Positions 23,167 through 32,000 of a stretch of 39,981 nt of DNA are shown here, piece by piece (the first letter of the stretch is position 1; each line of letters starts with the position of its first letter). Position numbers and translations under genes: made by a program. The DNA comes from a virus. The stretch lies in IMG/VR virus record IMGVR_UViG_3300027754_000202, positions 1 to 39,981 of that record; one strand, given 5' to 3'. The notes beneath the pieces were generated by a model that saw nothing but the letters and a program-made list of their open reading frames with translations, searched no databases and was not told the DNA's origin.

Positions 23167-23843
23167 GTTCTCTGTTGGCAATGGTCTGTGAGTGAGCGTT
23201 CGGCATGCCAATGTTCATTCATTGGTGTATCTCTGAATTCATCAAAGCAAGGTGTACCTAGTGTGTAGTGCAACAATTTGGCATCTGGGTTTGGCCCATA
23301 TTCGTCCGGCAACCAGTTCCATTCTTTGGGCAACTCGCCTAGGCGTTCATCCGCTATCCAGGAAAAACGATGTAGGAATGCGCCTGTTGAGTTTTGCACA
23401 AACTCAGGATCAAGATGTCTATTGCGTATGGCATTGCAATTCCATAATATCACACTAGACCAGTTTTTACGTGGGTAATCTTCGTTTGGACTGCCCAGAT
23501 ACTTTTCTTTCATTCGTGTCTTGTAGTCGTGCTTGACTACCATGGCATCTTTGCTGTATTCTCTGAGATTCCAAAGTTCAGTGATATCGCCACGTACGAT
23601 CATGTCTCCGTCTATAAAAATAGCCCATCCTTGATAATCCATCAGGTGAGGTACTAAGAAACGTGTGTAGATGAAGTGATTGCTGCCATCTGTGTGTGTT
23701 TCGGCGTAGTCTTTGAATAGGTTCAAAGCTACAGGTACTATAGCAACCGGACTGGTGCTGTTGCGTATGATTGAATTTGCGCAGGTATGATAGGCTATGG
23801 CTTCTCTGGGATCATATCCTACAAAAACAGGAATTGGTTTCAT
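23163..23843 (-). CDS. Glycosyltransferase, GT8-like, 226 aa
   Basis: Begins PIPVFVGYDPREAIAYHTC, the nucleotide-binding strand and helix of GT8-type transferases. IYTRFLVPHLMDYQG precedes the metal-binding AIFIDGDMIV (D78-G-D80), and a late LLHYTLGTPCFDEF provides the usual C-terminal histidine. It would transfer a hexose from a nucleotide sugar. A perfect TATAAATA late motif ends five bases before the ATG, with no Shine-Dalgarno, so a leaderless late transcript is expected. It starts a minus-strand transcript running through the two capsule-like paralogs. Confidence 0.85.
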   Translation of the reverse strand: MKPIPVFVGYDPREAIAYHTCANSIIRNSTSPVAIVPVALNLFKDYAETHTDGSNHFIYTRFLVPHLMDYQGWAIFIDGDMIVRGDITELWNLREYSKDAMVVKHDYKTRMKEKYLGSPNEDYPRKNWSSVILWNCNAIRNRHLDPEFVQNSTGAFLHRFSWIADERLGELPKEWNWLPDEYGPNPDAKLLHYTLGTPCFDEFRDTPMNEHWHAERSLTDHCQQRT

Positions 23844-23848
23844 GAAGA

Positions 23849-23856
23849 TATTTATA
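23849..23856 (-). promoter_or_regulatory. T4 late promoter (TATAAATA), leaderless
   Basis: Perfect T4 late consensus on the minus strand, followed by TCTTC and the ATG at 23843. The usual late start site would fall on the A of ATG. Confidence 0.7.
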
Positions 23857-23864
23857 GGTGTAGA

Positions 23865-24317
23865 TTACACCGTGATATCTTCCATGCCTGCTGTTCTTAG
23901 TCGTACCACATGCCCCATCTGCCATTGTTTGGTATCCAGGCCTTTCATGATACCCAGCCATCGATTGCGCAGGTATGCTACTTCATTGATGATAGTTTCA
24001 TAATCAATCACTTCATCTTCGCCGTCCACGTACTTTTCTGCATCTCTACTGGTCAAGGCTCGGGCATAGCCTTCCAGATACTTTTGAAAGTGTTTCCGGC
24101 GTATCTTGCGTAGCTGGATGTTGAGATAGTTTAACACAGCTTCAATCTCTTGAAGCTGGTTAAATCGTTGCTCAGTGATTCCTGGTAATGCGGTGATATT
24201 TTTTTCTACTACACCGCCGATCTTGCAGTCCTTTTTGGCATCCTCAAGCTCACGCTCGTAGTGAGTTATAAAGTCTGGAATAGAACTTAAACTAGCAGTT
24301 ACACGACTATACCACAT
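23865..24317 (-). CDS. uvsY: Possible recombination mediator (UvsY-like), 150 aa
   Basis: A small, highly charged helical protein. Its second half, HFQKYLEGYARALTSRDAEK, then a loop, then IINEVAYLRNRWLGIMKGL and a final TKQWQMGHVVRLRTAG, has the length, helix order and C-terminal Q/I-x-N/G-VV-LR pattern I associate with UvsY proteins of T4-like phages. UvsY loads UvsX onto gp32-coated ssDNA, and both partners lie a few kilobases upstream. The ATG overlaps the radical SAM stop by 11 bases. Confidence is moderate, since UvsY sequences diverge strongly. Confidence 0.5.
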   Translation of the reverse strand: MWYSRVTASLSSIPDFITHYERELEDAKKDCKIGGVVEKNITALPGITEQRFNQLQEIEAVLNYLNIQLRKIRRKHFQKYLEGYARALTSRDAEKYVDGEDEVIDYETIINEVAYLRNRWLGIMKGLDTKQWQMGHVVRLRTAGMEDITV

Positions 24318-25572
24318 TTTGAATTTTGTTTTCTATAAAATATTGATCGATATGAGGAAACAATTTTTTCCAATCGGTGTTTCGCCTGTGGTCGATCATG
24401 TCTAGTGTAGCACGAAGTTTGGCCAGGCGCGACCTGTCAGGTTTTGCTGAAGCTATCATCATGTTTATACCTATTAGGCGTTTTTGCATTTCTACATCCC
24501 ATTTGGTTGTTATTGGGAAGTGTTTTACAAGTTCATCTAATTTAGATTTAAAAAAAGATCCACCGAACATGTCTGGATGGAATATTTCCTCTTGCCCGCT
24601 ATCAACCACATGATAGCCTTGAGTAATTTTTGGATTTTGGATTTTGTATTCTGCAATGCGTGACTGTAGATCTAAGGTGGTATTGATGCTCAACGACGTG
24701 ATCACATGATGTACTGAGATTTCTAACCATTTGTGTTGTACAAGATATTCAAAATTTTCTTGCCAGCGAGCAAGATCCAACCCATTTCTAATAAATTCTG
24801 CTTGTGGTCCCCAACAATCCAAGCTAGCATCAATGTGTATTTTTTTTATATTTTTGTTAACTAATAAATCTTTACCAATTTCTACAAAACGCTTTACAAC
24901 ATCCAGACGAGAATTCAGATTGGTATTAATGGCGATGGTTAAATTTCTATTTTGTTTTGTTGATATCATCTCCAAAATAGTCCACAGCTCTTTTTGTAAC
25001 AGTGGTTCTCCGCCTAAGATGCTGATCTGGTCCAGCTGTTGATAGTTGTGGTCAACCCAGTTTAACCAAGCAGCAAAATATTTTTCCCTGTCAGGAATTT
25101 GAGATTTAGAAACAATCCCAATAGGGTACGCACCGTATTTTTTAAGTTCTTCGTTTATTCTTGAACTAAATTCTGGCAAACAATAAACACAGGCTAGATC
25201 GCATGTGTTGGTCAGAAACAACTCAACAATACGAGGCGTAACCTTTTGATCTCCGGCAGGATCAAAGTCTACAGGTGTCAATCCTGGTATATTATTATGA
25301 TAAGTTCTATCGCTTGTGCCGCCCTGTTGTTCGACGTTTTTGCAATATTCGCAGCCGCGGCCGGCCTTGGGCCACTGACCGGCTAGCATTTTCTGCCTAT
25401 CGTCTAAGACTTCGGGAGTATTGTGAAAATTATCAAACTGATCAAGTGGTATCTTGACAGCTTTTACTCTGTGACAACTGCCCGAAGTTGCGTCATACAA
25501 TCTAAATGTGTTCCAAGTCCATTTAAATACGCAGGCGGCATCATTGACAATAGGAAACACGTTGCCGTGCAT
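24307..25572 (-). CDS. Radical SAM protein with N-terminal twitch-type cysteines, 421 aa
   Basis: The radical SAM core has CDLACVYC (C124-x3-C128-x2-C131), the [4Fe-4S]/SAM binding motif, and GGEPLLQK about 65 residues later. Extra cysteines lie before the core (C14, C33, and GCEYCKNVEQ with C74 and C77), as in the N-terminal twitch radical SAM class known from phages. They probably bind an auxiliary cluster. The substrate is unknown. Two paralogs sit at 35.4 and 37.1 kb. The gene is coupled to the acidic protein gene upstream (TAATG) and to the UvsY-like gene downstream, so it is embedded in a recombination operon. Confidence 0.85.
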   Translation of the reverse strand: MHGNVFPIVNDAACVFKWTWNTFRLYDATSGSCHRVKAVKIPLDQFDNFHNTPEVLDDRQKMLAGQWPKAGRGCEYCKNVEQQGGTSDRTYHNNIPGLTPVDFDPAGDQKVTPRIVELFLTNTCDLACVYCLPEFSSRINEELKKYGAYPIGIVSKSQIPDREKYFAAWLNWVDHNYQQLDQISILGGEPLLQKELWTILEMISTKQNRNLTIAINTNLNSRLDVVKRFVEIGKDLLVNKNIKKIHIDASLDCWGPQAEFIRNGLDLARWQENFEYLVQHKWLEISVHHVITSLSINTTLDLQSRIAEYKIQNPKITQGYHVVDSGQEEIFHPDMFGGSFFKSKLDELVKHFPITTKWDVEMQKRLIGINMMIASAKPDRSRLAKLRATLDMIDHRRNTDWKKLFPHIDQYFIENKIQNVV

Positions 25573-25838
25573 TAGTTTTCCCAGTCGTCGGCGTGGTAAT
25601 CTTCTTCTTCCTCTTCCTCGGCATCTTCCTCATAGGATTTGTCGTTGTCAAGATACGCTGTAAGAGCTCGTTTGATATCAGAGTCACCCTTGAATGTGTC
25701 TTTGATGTCATCCACATCACAGTCGTTGTCAATCAAGATAGCCACCACGGTTTCTGCTGCTTCATCTCGATCCACTGTGTTTACATACCGTTTGAGTTCT
25801 GACCACATCTCACTGGCCACTGCCACTGCTTCATTCAT
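25572..25838 (-). CDS. Small acidic protein next to uvsX, 88 aa
   Basis: An N-terminal helical part (NEAVAVASEMWSELKRYVNT), then a DDIKDTFKGDSDIKRALTAY segment and a strongly acidic tail with a run of six glutamates interrupted by Asp and Tyr. DNA-mimic-like acidity and the position directly after uvsX suggest a partner or regulator of recombination proteins, but no family is recognised. The start at 25838 overlaps the uvsX stop by 4 bases and has GAGGAGG upstream. A longer in-frame ORF from 25910 would lie inside uvsX and is not preferred. Confidence 0.65.
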   Translation of the reverse strand: MNEAVAVASEMWSELKRYVNTVDRDEAAETVVAILIDNDCDVDDIKDTFKGDSDIKRALTAYLDNDKSYEEDAEEEEEEDYHADDWEN

Positions 25839-26890
25839 TCTGCTGCCTCCTCGATGGTACTTACCTCTTCTTTGTGATTTCCAAAGTCTGCCATAGCACG
25901 ATCCAAACACCCTTCCTCATTGGCTTCCCACTTCTTGCGGAACTTCTTGATGATCTCGCCGTCGCTGGTCACAAATACTAGGCTGTTGCCTTCCTTCTTC
26001 AAGAGACTGCGTTTCTCCATGAGATCCACCATACCCGAGTAAGGGCTCATTCCTGTTGTGTACGGAATCTTGACTTGTACTCCTTCAAAAGGTTTTGAGT
26101 ACCTTGTTTTCATCACTTTGCAAGCAGCGCGGATACCCATGACGTCAGAAATCTTGTTGCCATCCTCATCTTCTTTGAGCTTGAGTTTCTTCATGGCAAC
26201 CACAATACTACTGGCATAGATAAACCCTTGACCACCAGAGATCTTGTCGTCGGGGTCAAACATATCCTGACTGGCGTAGGTATGATTGGTACACACTAAT
26301 CCCACATTATATGAGCCAAACATGTTCACACAGTTACGCACAAGACTGGTTAGTGCCTTGGGCTTGCGACCCAGGTCGCCCTTCATCTCACCTGCATCAA
26401 ACTGATTCACGTCAGTGGGTGTGAGCAACATGCCCAAGCTGTCGATCACAAACATCACTTTAGGACGTTCGCCATCGGGCAAGGCCTTGTAGTCGCTCAT
26501 GAATGTACTGATGGTCTTGGCCACATCGTCGATCATGGCCATGCTGAGTTTAAGCAGCTTGTCCTGGCCAGTATCTACTCCCAATGCTCTAAGCCAGTTT
26601 TCATCCAATGCATTTTCGCTGTCAATCAGCACAACATATATGCCCTGTGCCTGAGCATTCTTTACAATGTTGCCGGAGCAGATGTAACTTTTACCTGCAC
26701 CCGAATCGCCGGCAAACACCGTGACCTTGCCTAGAGGAATACCTCGGTTGAAGTCTCCTGATATCAAGTAGTTCAAGGCATAGTTGCCTGTGCTGATCCA
26801 ATCTGTTGGATCATTGAAACCAATGCTCAATCCTTCGATCGACTTGGTGATTTCCTTGCGGAACTTGCTTACGTCAAATGGTTTTCCCAT
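25835..26890 (-). CDS. uvsX: UvsX, RecA-type recombinase
   Basis: ATP-dependent strand-exchange protein for recombination-driven replication and repair. Walker A is GDSGAGKS (61-68), then VVLIDSENALDENW, Walker B VMFVIDSLGML (145-155), DNA-binding loop region GDLGRKPKALTSLVRN, and CTNHTYASQDMF leading into GGQGFIYASSIVVAM. The length of 351 aa is close to T4 UvsX (391 aa), and the C terminus is acidic. The ATG at 26890 follows GAAAGAAAC; a TTG five codons upstream is in frame. Confidence 0.94.
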   Translation of the reverse strand: MGKPFDVSKFRKEITKSIEGLSIGFNDPTDWISTGNYALNYLISGDFNRGIPLGKVTVFAGDSGAGKSYICSGNIVKNAQAQGIYVVLIDSENALDENWLRALGVDTGQDKLLKLSMAMIDDVAKTISTFMSDYKALPDGERPKVMFVIDSLGMLLTPTDVNQFDAGEMKGDLGRKPKALTSLVRNCVNMFGSYNVGLVCTNHTYASQDMFDPDDKISGGQGFIYASSIVVAMKKLKLKEDEDGNKISDVMGIRAACKVMKTRYSKPFEGVQVKIPYTTGMSPYSGMVDLMEKRSLLKKEGNSLVFVTSDGEIIKKFRKKWEANEEGCLDRAMADFGNHKEEVSTIEEAAE

Positions 26891-26901
26891 GATAGTTTCT
26901 T

Positions 26902-27810
26902 TCAATGTAAAATAATGCTGGCAGAATTGTCGGCCTGTGAGTTATTATAAAGTATTCTGCGATACTGTGTCAAGTGTTTATCTAGATCAATCACGTTGGC
27001 CACAGGAATCTGATTGGCCATGGGTCGTCGATCATGCCGATCACACCATGCCAAAAACTCTGGACTAAATGCCACAGTCTCGGGTTGTTGTAGGCTAAGG
27101 TTAAATGAATATTCCAAAGTCTCATAGTTGTAGTGATCCATGCAATCAAGATCCATGTCAAAATATTCAAACTTGTTATAAAGTTGCCGACCCACATAGG
27201 TATATCCAAATGTGAAGTTCATCCGATCTGGATTACTGACCATGGATGTTTTTCGAAATGGATTATCAAAAATTTCCCATTTGCCGACAGCATTGAACTC
27301 GACGTTGTTGGTAAAAACGGATTCCAATCTATGAACAGCCATGTTCACATCTTCATATGGAAAAATCTTTCCTAGATGTTGCATAGCCACTGCTAATCTT
27401 GTCTCCGATATTTCATCAGAGAACTGATTGTGTAGTTGTTCTCCTAGCCTAGCAGTATTTGAGTTTTGACTGAATCTCAGTTCATGTACCTGTACTTTGT
27501 GATTTTGTGAAAATACCCATTTAGCATGTATGCGATTAAGCAGACTTTGATCCAGATATGTTTCTAGATTGTCCGACTGTGGAAATTTAATACCCACAAG
27601 GTCCCACAGAATTTCGTTGGTATTCGACAATGCCCAGTGGAGATCAGTTAATCCTTTGTTGACTTTTTGTGCCACCAGTTGATGGTCAGAAAATCTGTTC
27701 TGATTTTGACTGCTGGATTTATCTACAAAAAATTCAAACAACTCATAATTGTACTTTACCTCAAAAGGTATAGTATCACCTGTATTCTCAAATACCAAAG
27801 AAAATTTCAT
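26902..27810 (-). CDS. Unknown phage protein between gp32 and uvsX, 302 aa
   Basis: Begins MKFSLVFENTGDTIPFEVKY and is a mixed alpha/beta protein rich in Asn, Gln and aromatic residues. No motif is recognised (DMDLDCMDHYNYETLEY contains clustered acidic residues but no known catalytic pattern). The start at 27810 is preferred to an upstream in-frame ATG inside the hairpin. A perfect 10-bp hairpin lies 10 bases before the ATG, and no Shine-Dalgarno is visible. Location between gp32 and UvsX suggests a conserved middle-time function, but nothing specific can be said. Confidence 0.6.
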   Translation of the reverse strand: MKFSLVFENTGDTIPFEVKYNYELFEFFVDKSSSQNQNRFSDHQLVAQKVNKGLTDLHWALSNTNEILWDLVGIKFPQSDNLETYLDQSLLNRIHAKWVFSQNHKVQVHELRFSQNSNTARLGEQLHNQFSDEISETRLAVAMQHLGKIFPYEDVNMAVHRLESVFTNNVEFNAVGKWEIFDNPFRKTSMVSNPDRMNFTFGYTYVGRQLYNKFEYFDMDLDCMDHYNYETLEYSFNLSLQQPETVAFSPEFLAWCDRHDRRPMANQIPVANVIDLDKHLTQYRRILYNNSQADNSASIILH

Positions 27811-27820
27811 AATAGATAGA

Positions 27821-27845
27821 CGCAAGCACCGCAAAGGTGCTTGCG
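27821..27845 (-). terminator. Perfect 10-bp hairpin between gp32 and the 302-aa gene
   Basis: CGCAAGCACC pairs with GGTGCTTGCG around a 5-base loop. No T-run follows on either strand, so it is at best a partial terminator. It could also be an RNA processing site or block ribosome access to the ATG ten bases further on. Confidence 0.5.
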
Positions 27846-27856
27846 ATACCGGTCAA

Positions 27857-28840
27857 TTACTTGTTCTGACGACTGCGGATCATGGCCAGGATGTCCTGGG
27901 TTTTGCTTTCGCCGGCAGGCTTGCTGACTGGAGCAGTGGCCACTGCTGGCTCATCGTCAAAGTCATCGGCTGCTTTGGTAGGTGCTGCTACTCGCAAAGC
28001 CGGCTTGGCTGTTTCTTCATCCACATCAACAGCAGGTGCTGCGCCGGCAGGTGCATTCACACCAGCCGGGCGGAAGTACTGACCCCAACGCTCTGTGTCG
28101 TAAGGCTGTCCATCCACTGAAGCTTCAAACATTTCCTTGATCACACGCAGTTCCACATCAGTGGGCTTTTTAGGCAAGAATGTGTTCAAGTCAAACAGGC
28201 CATGTGCATCCACTGCTGCCTGTTCCACATCAGTCAATGCAGACTCTTTACGGGCCCACTTGCTGCTGTTGTAGTCAGCGAATCCACCTTTTTGTGTTTT
28301 GCTGATACGGAAGTCCAGGCCGCTCATGTAGTCAGTTGGCAGGTTTTCCAACTCAGGATCCATCAGGGCACCCTTGATCAAGGTGAACAGCTGAGGTCCA
28401 ATGATGAACTTGCGAATGGGATTTTCCGGAGTCTTGTCGTCTGCGATAGGATTCTCACGCACAAATCCTTGAAAGATGTAGCTGCGTTTCTTCCAGTATT
28501 TGCGACCCATGTCTTCAAGGCTCTTGTCCTTGAACCAGGTACGCACTTCTGCCAAGATTGGACAAGCGTCGCCCCACATCTCCACGCAGGGTACCTGCAC
28601 CATGACCTGTTTGGAATCCATCTCTCCTTTGATGCCATTGAATGGCAGTCGGATCATGGCTCGTTCCACCCAGAAGAATGTGTTCTTTGAATTGCCGTCG
28701 GGTAAAAAGCGCAAAGTGGCTGATTGACCTTCTTCCATGTTCCAATGTGGATAGATGGATCTGTCACCGCCTCCGGTGGATTGCCCACCTTTGTTCTCTG
28801 CTGCTTGTAGTCGTGCTCTGATTTCTGCTAAAGTTGCCAT
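27857..28840 (-). CDS. 32: Single-stranded DNA-binding protein, gp32 type
   Basis: Coats ssDNA at replication forks and recombination intermediates and organises UvsX, UvsY and the primosome. The N-terminal segment MATLAEIRARLQAA matches the cooperativity region in position. The OB-fold core spans about 30-215 (SIYPHWNMEEGQSATLRFLP, FFWVERAMIRLPF, VPCVEMWGDACPILAE, IFQGFVREN, FIIGPQLFTLIKGAL). A Pro/Ala linker and an acidic region (DDFDDEP) end in a helical tail. Two cysteines (in PCVEMWGDAC) recall part of the T4 zinc site, which is not complete. AAAGG lies 11 bases before the ATG. Confidence 0.93.
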   Translation of the reverse strand: MATLAEIRARLQAAENKGGQSTGGGDRSIYPHWNMEEGQSATLRFLPDGNSKNTFFWVERAMIRLPFNGIKGEMDSKQVMVQVPCVEMWGDACPILAEVRTWFKDKSLEDMGRKYWKKRSYIFQGFVRENPIADDKTPENPIRKFIIGPQLFTLIKGALMDPELENLPTDYMSGLDFRISKTQKGGFADYNSSKWARKESALTDVEQAAVDAHGLFDLNTFLPKKPTDVELRVIKEMFEASVDGQPYDTERWGQYFRPAGVNAPAGAAPAVDVDEETAKPALRVAAPTKAADDFDDEPAVATAPVSKPAGESKTQDILAMIRSRQNK

Positions 28841-28914
28841 ATTGTGTTGCCTTTCTATGCTTTAATATGATTAAAAATATTTAAGATGTACTTAAATGTG
28901 TTGCCTACAAGGTT

Positions 28915-28937
28915 ATTATACACAGCCTTGTCTGTGT
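28915..28937 (-). promoter_or_regulatory. Possible gp32 promoter with operator-like palindrome
   Basis: Minus-strand TATAAT at 28915-28920 lies about 75 bases before the gp32 ATG and has no recognisable -35 box. Directly upstream lies a dyad, ACACAG-N6-CTGTGT (28920-28937), that overlaps the promoter. An activator-dependent middle promoter is an attractive reading. The leader (28841-28914) is A/T-rich and contains GGCAACACA twice, which might serve gp32 autoregulation as in T4. Confidence 0.4.
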
Positions 28938-28982
28938 TTGCTACCTTTACGATAGCGAAATTTGCCTATCTAGTTGATTACG

Positions 28983-29008
28983 GAAGTGTGTGCCACTGCA
29001 CACACTTC
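28983..29008. terminator. Perfect 11-bp hairpin between the 1355-aa gene and gp32
   Basis: GAAGTGTGTGC and its exact complement flank a 4-base loop. A T-rich tract (TTTTGTTTGTTTT) follows only on the plus strand, so it looks like a plus-strand terminator. On the minus strand it could stop or stabilise the late mRNA ending at 29029. No other gene is seen in 28841-29028. Confidence 0.6.
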
Positions 29009-29028
29009 TTTTGTTTGTTTTATTTATG

Positions 29029-32000
29029 TTATCTCAGCATAGCCAAGGATTTTATTCTTGCCAGCAATGCATCACCTTCTCGTGATTCGTAATTGATAGA
29101 ACGTCCAGCTTCGCCAGGTGCATGCACAAATTCCGAATCTGCTGATGCGCCTGCTCGGCCAAGACGTGCTGTTTCGGCATCGCTTTGATCCGGCTCGTCG
29201 TCACGTTGCATAGCAAAGGCATCTGGATTGTTGGGATTGATCAACATGTGAGCCAGAGCAGGATCAACATTTGGATTCCTCAACCGGCCAAGACGTGCTG
29301 TTTCTGCACTGCTTTGATCTGCATCATCATAGTCGTAGTAGTTGTATCCACCTTGACCCGAATGTGCCTGACCTTTGGGCTCTTCTTCCTGATAGTCGTA
29401 ACCTTGCTGGCCATCGTGTGCAGCGCCCGGTGTGCTGAATGATGGCGTCGGTGCTGGTTCCCAAGGAGTCTTGCCTTGACCAACTTGTGCTGCTGCTAGT
29501 GCAGCATTGGATTTGCCCAATGCAGAACGATCGCCTGCTTGCAGAGCTTTGCCCAATCCTGCCAAGTGAGCAAGATGTTCAGGCGATCCAAAATCCTTTG
29601 GGATTTCAGGATTCATCATGTCTGCTTCATCTATGCCATAAGCGTTCTTGAACAGGTCCTGATTGCCTTGCATGCTATTTTGTGCGTCGATAGCTGCACC
29701 TTTGCTTTTTTGTGCTCTAGTGTAGCCGGTCGGCGAGTAGTCGTTTGGCATGGCATCTCTTTGAAACTGGCCAAATCCTTTTTGAACATTCTGATCATGA
29801 TTGAAAGACTTGAGTAGGTCTGTATCTGACTGTGATGTCCATGGAGTATCAGGATACCGTTTGTTCCAGACTTTCATGTTTCCTTGTTCCTGATTGCGGG
29901 CTGCCTGTAGCAAAGGATAATCAGGGTGCCCTGGAGATATTTTTGTGATCATATCCTTCACAGCATTTGCTGCCTTACCACCTAATTCACCTGCGCCTCG
30001 GAGTGCTGCACCCATACCTGGCATGCCGCCTTCATCCATGGGTTCGTCTTGTGTGCGGCCAACACCATCTACACGGATACGAGGAATTTGTTTGCCGTCG
30101 GTATCGATTACATAGTTTTGAAAATATTGTCGGCCTTGATCATCAACTTCATCTGGTAAATCTGTTGCAGTGATCTTGGCACCAGGAACTGGCTTGGCCA
30201 CTGCTGTGGAAGTTCGAGGAGTAGGAGTACGTGGTGGTATTGGCCTAGATTGAGCACCAATTAATCGAGGCTCGTCTTGACCAGTCTGCGTTTCCCAGTC
30301 ACTTATTCTTTTTGCCCGATCATTGTCGGCTTGTGAGCGAGTGGCATCTCGAGGAGTAGGAGTACGTGGTGGTATTGGCCTAGATTGAGCACCAATTAAT
30401 CGAGGCTCGTCTTGACCAGTCTGCGTTTCCCAGTCACTTATTCTTTTTGCCCGATCATTGTCGGCCGCTGAGCGTGTGGCATCAACAAAATCTGGATGCG
30501 CAAAATAACCAGCTTTCCCATCATACTGACCTGGTGTATCTGGACCGCGTTTAAAAACTTTCGTGCCCATGGCTCGCACTTTTCCGCCCGGTGGGCCCGA
30601 GATAGCAGAATCCTCATCCAGGTCTTCAATCAGTCGAGAGCCTGTGGCCAGGATGCTGAGATTCATTTCTTCCAACCAGCACTCTTTCAGGCCATGCACA
30701 GGGCAGTATTCATTTTCCATGGTGTAGTTGCACTCTTCCAAGGGCGCACTTTCTTCCAGGCCGGCAGACATATCAATACGCAGCACGCCGTTTGAATCAT
30801 AATACCCTGATGCACCAGTTGTGTTGCCAGGCGTGGTGTCGGGCATGTCTTGGCGCATGCGTTCTATCCTGTCTTTTTGATTTTGCGTTTGCTGATCTCG
30901 GGTAATCTCGGCTTGCAAGGACGGGGAAAGCATGGAAAAAGGATCAGATTTACTAGTTGCCGTTGGTACTGCTGGTGTTAATATTCCTGCATTCTGTCTA
31001 ACAGTGGCCAATGCGTCTATTGGGTTGTCTTTGTAAATATAGTCCTGCTGTGGCATTGACTGCTGACCGGTCAGGTCAAGGGCACCAACACGGCGAGCAT
31101 CCGGGGAGGCTAATGGTGTGGCAGTGACCGGAAATCCTTTAGGATTACGACGCATTATTTCGGACTGGGGCTGAGCCTCATCAACCATTGCCTCGCCAAC
31201 TATGCCGCCAAGGCATTCATCCACTATGGGATGACCCTGCATGTCATCGTAGAATCGATCACCAATCCATTCGTGTGGATCACCGGTGCGAGCTTTTTTC
31301 ACACCGTAAGGCATGGCATCAAAATAGTAGTCATACAATTCATCATACAAGTGATCACTCATGCTGCCGTGTTTGATAAAATCTCTAACGTCTTCTTGAT
31401 AAGTCTGTATGATATGACCCAATGTGCTTCCGCTGTCATTCAATGCATTTTCTGCCAAGGGCACACCAGCCAGGCTGGCCATGCGTCGCAGGCTTTCAAA
31501 GGCGGCGATGTTGTCGGCCTCGGCCATGCCTTGATTTACTTTGTTCCAGTTGTCGTCAAACCCGTATTTTTTTTTCTGCCATTCGTTGGGTGGCTGTCTA
31601 GGTTCTAAAATTGCATATATTTCATCTGCTCTGTCATTGAGTTGTTTAATTCTTGCTTTGGCCTGCATTTTTTCTTCGTTTGATTTGCTATTATACTGTA
31701 AATCAACCAGACTTTTAATTTCACGATGCAAGTCCATGTACTCTTGTTTAAGTTCGTCTCGTTGTGGATCACCGCTTGGCTCCATTGGTGGCATTTCAAC
31801 GTCCGGAGCACCTGGAAAGCCAGCCTCCGCCATTGCCTGCTGTGGTTGAGCATCCATATCTGGTTCAGCACGGTCAGGCATCTGTATGCCCAGTTCTTGC
31901 ATTCTGGCCTGCACCACAGAGTCGTCCCATAAGTTGGCACGTGGATCTTGTGCAGCCAACTCGCTGATGCGATCAAACAACAGATCATCTCCCACAAGAT

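Noticed and set aside
25839-25910. 24-codon N-terminal extension of the acidic protein
   Set aside because: It lies inside uvsX in another frame; the ATG at 25838 has an overlapping stop and a strong Shine-Dalgarno.
28983-29008. Treating the 11-bp hairpin as a certain terminator of the 1355-aa gene
   Set aside because: The T-rich tract lies on the wrong side for minus-strand termination, so orientation is left open.
30215-30484. CRISPR-like array
   Set aside because: Only two adjacent in-frame copies with no spacers; it is a coding tandem duplication.
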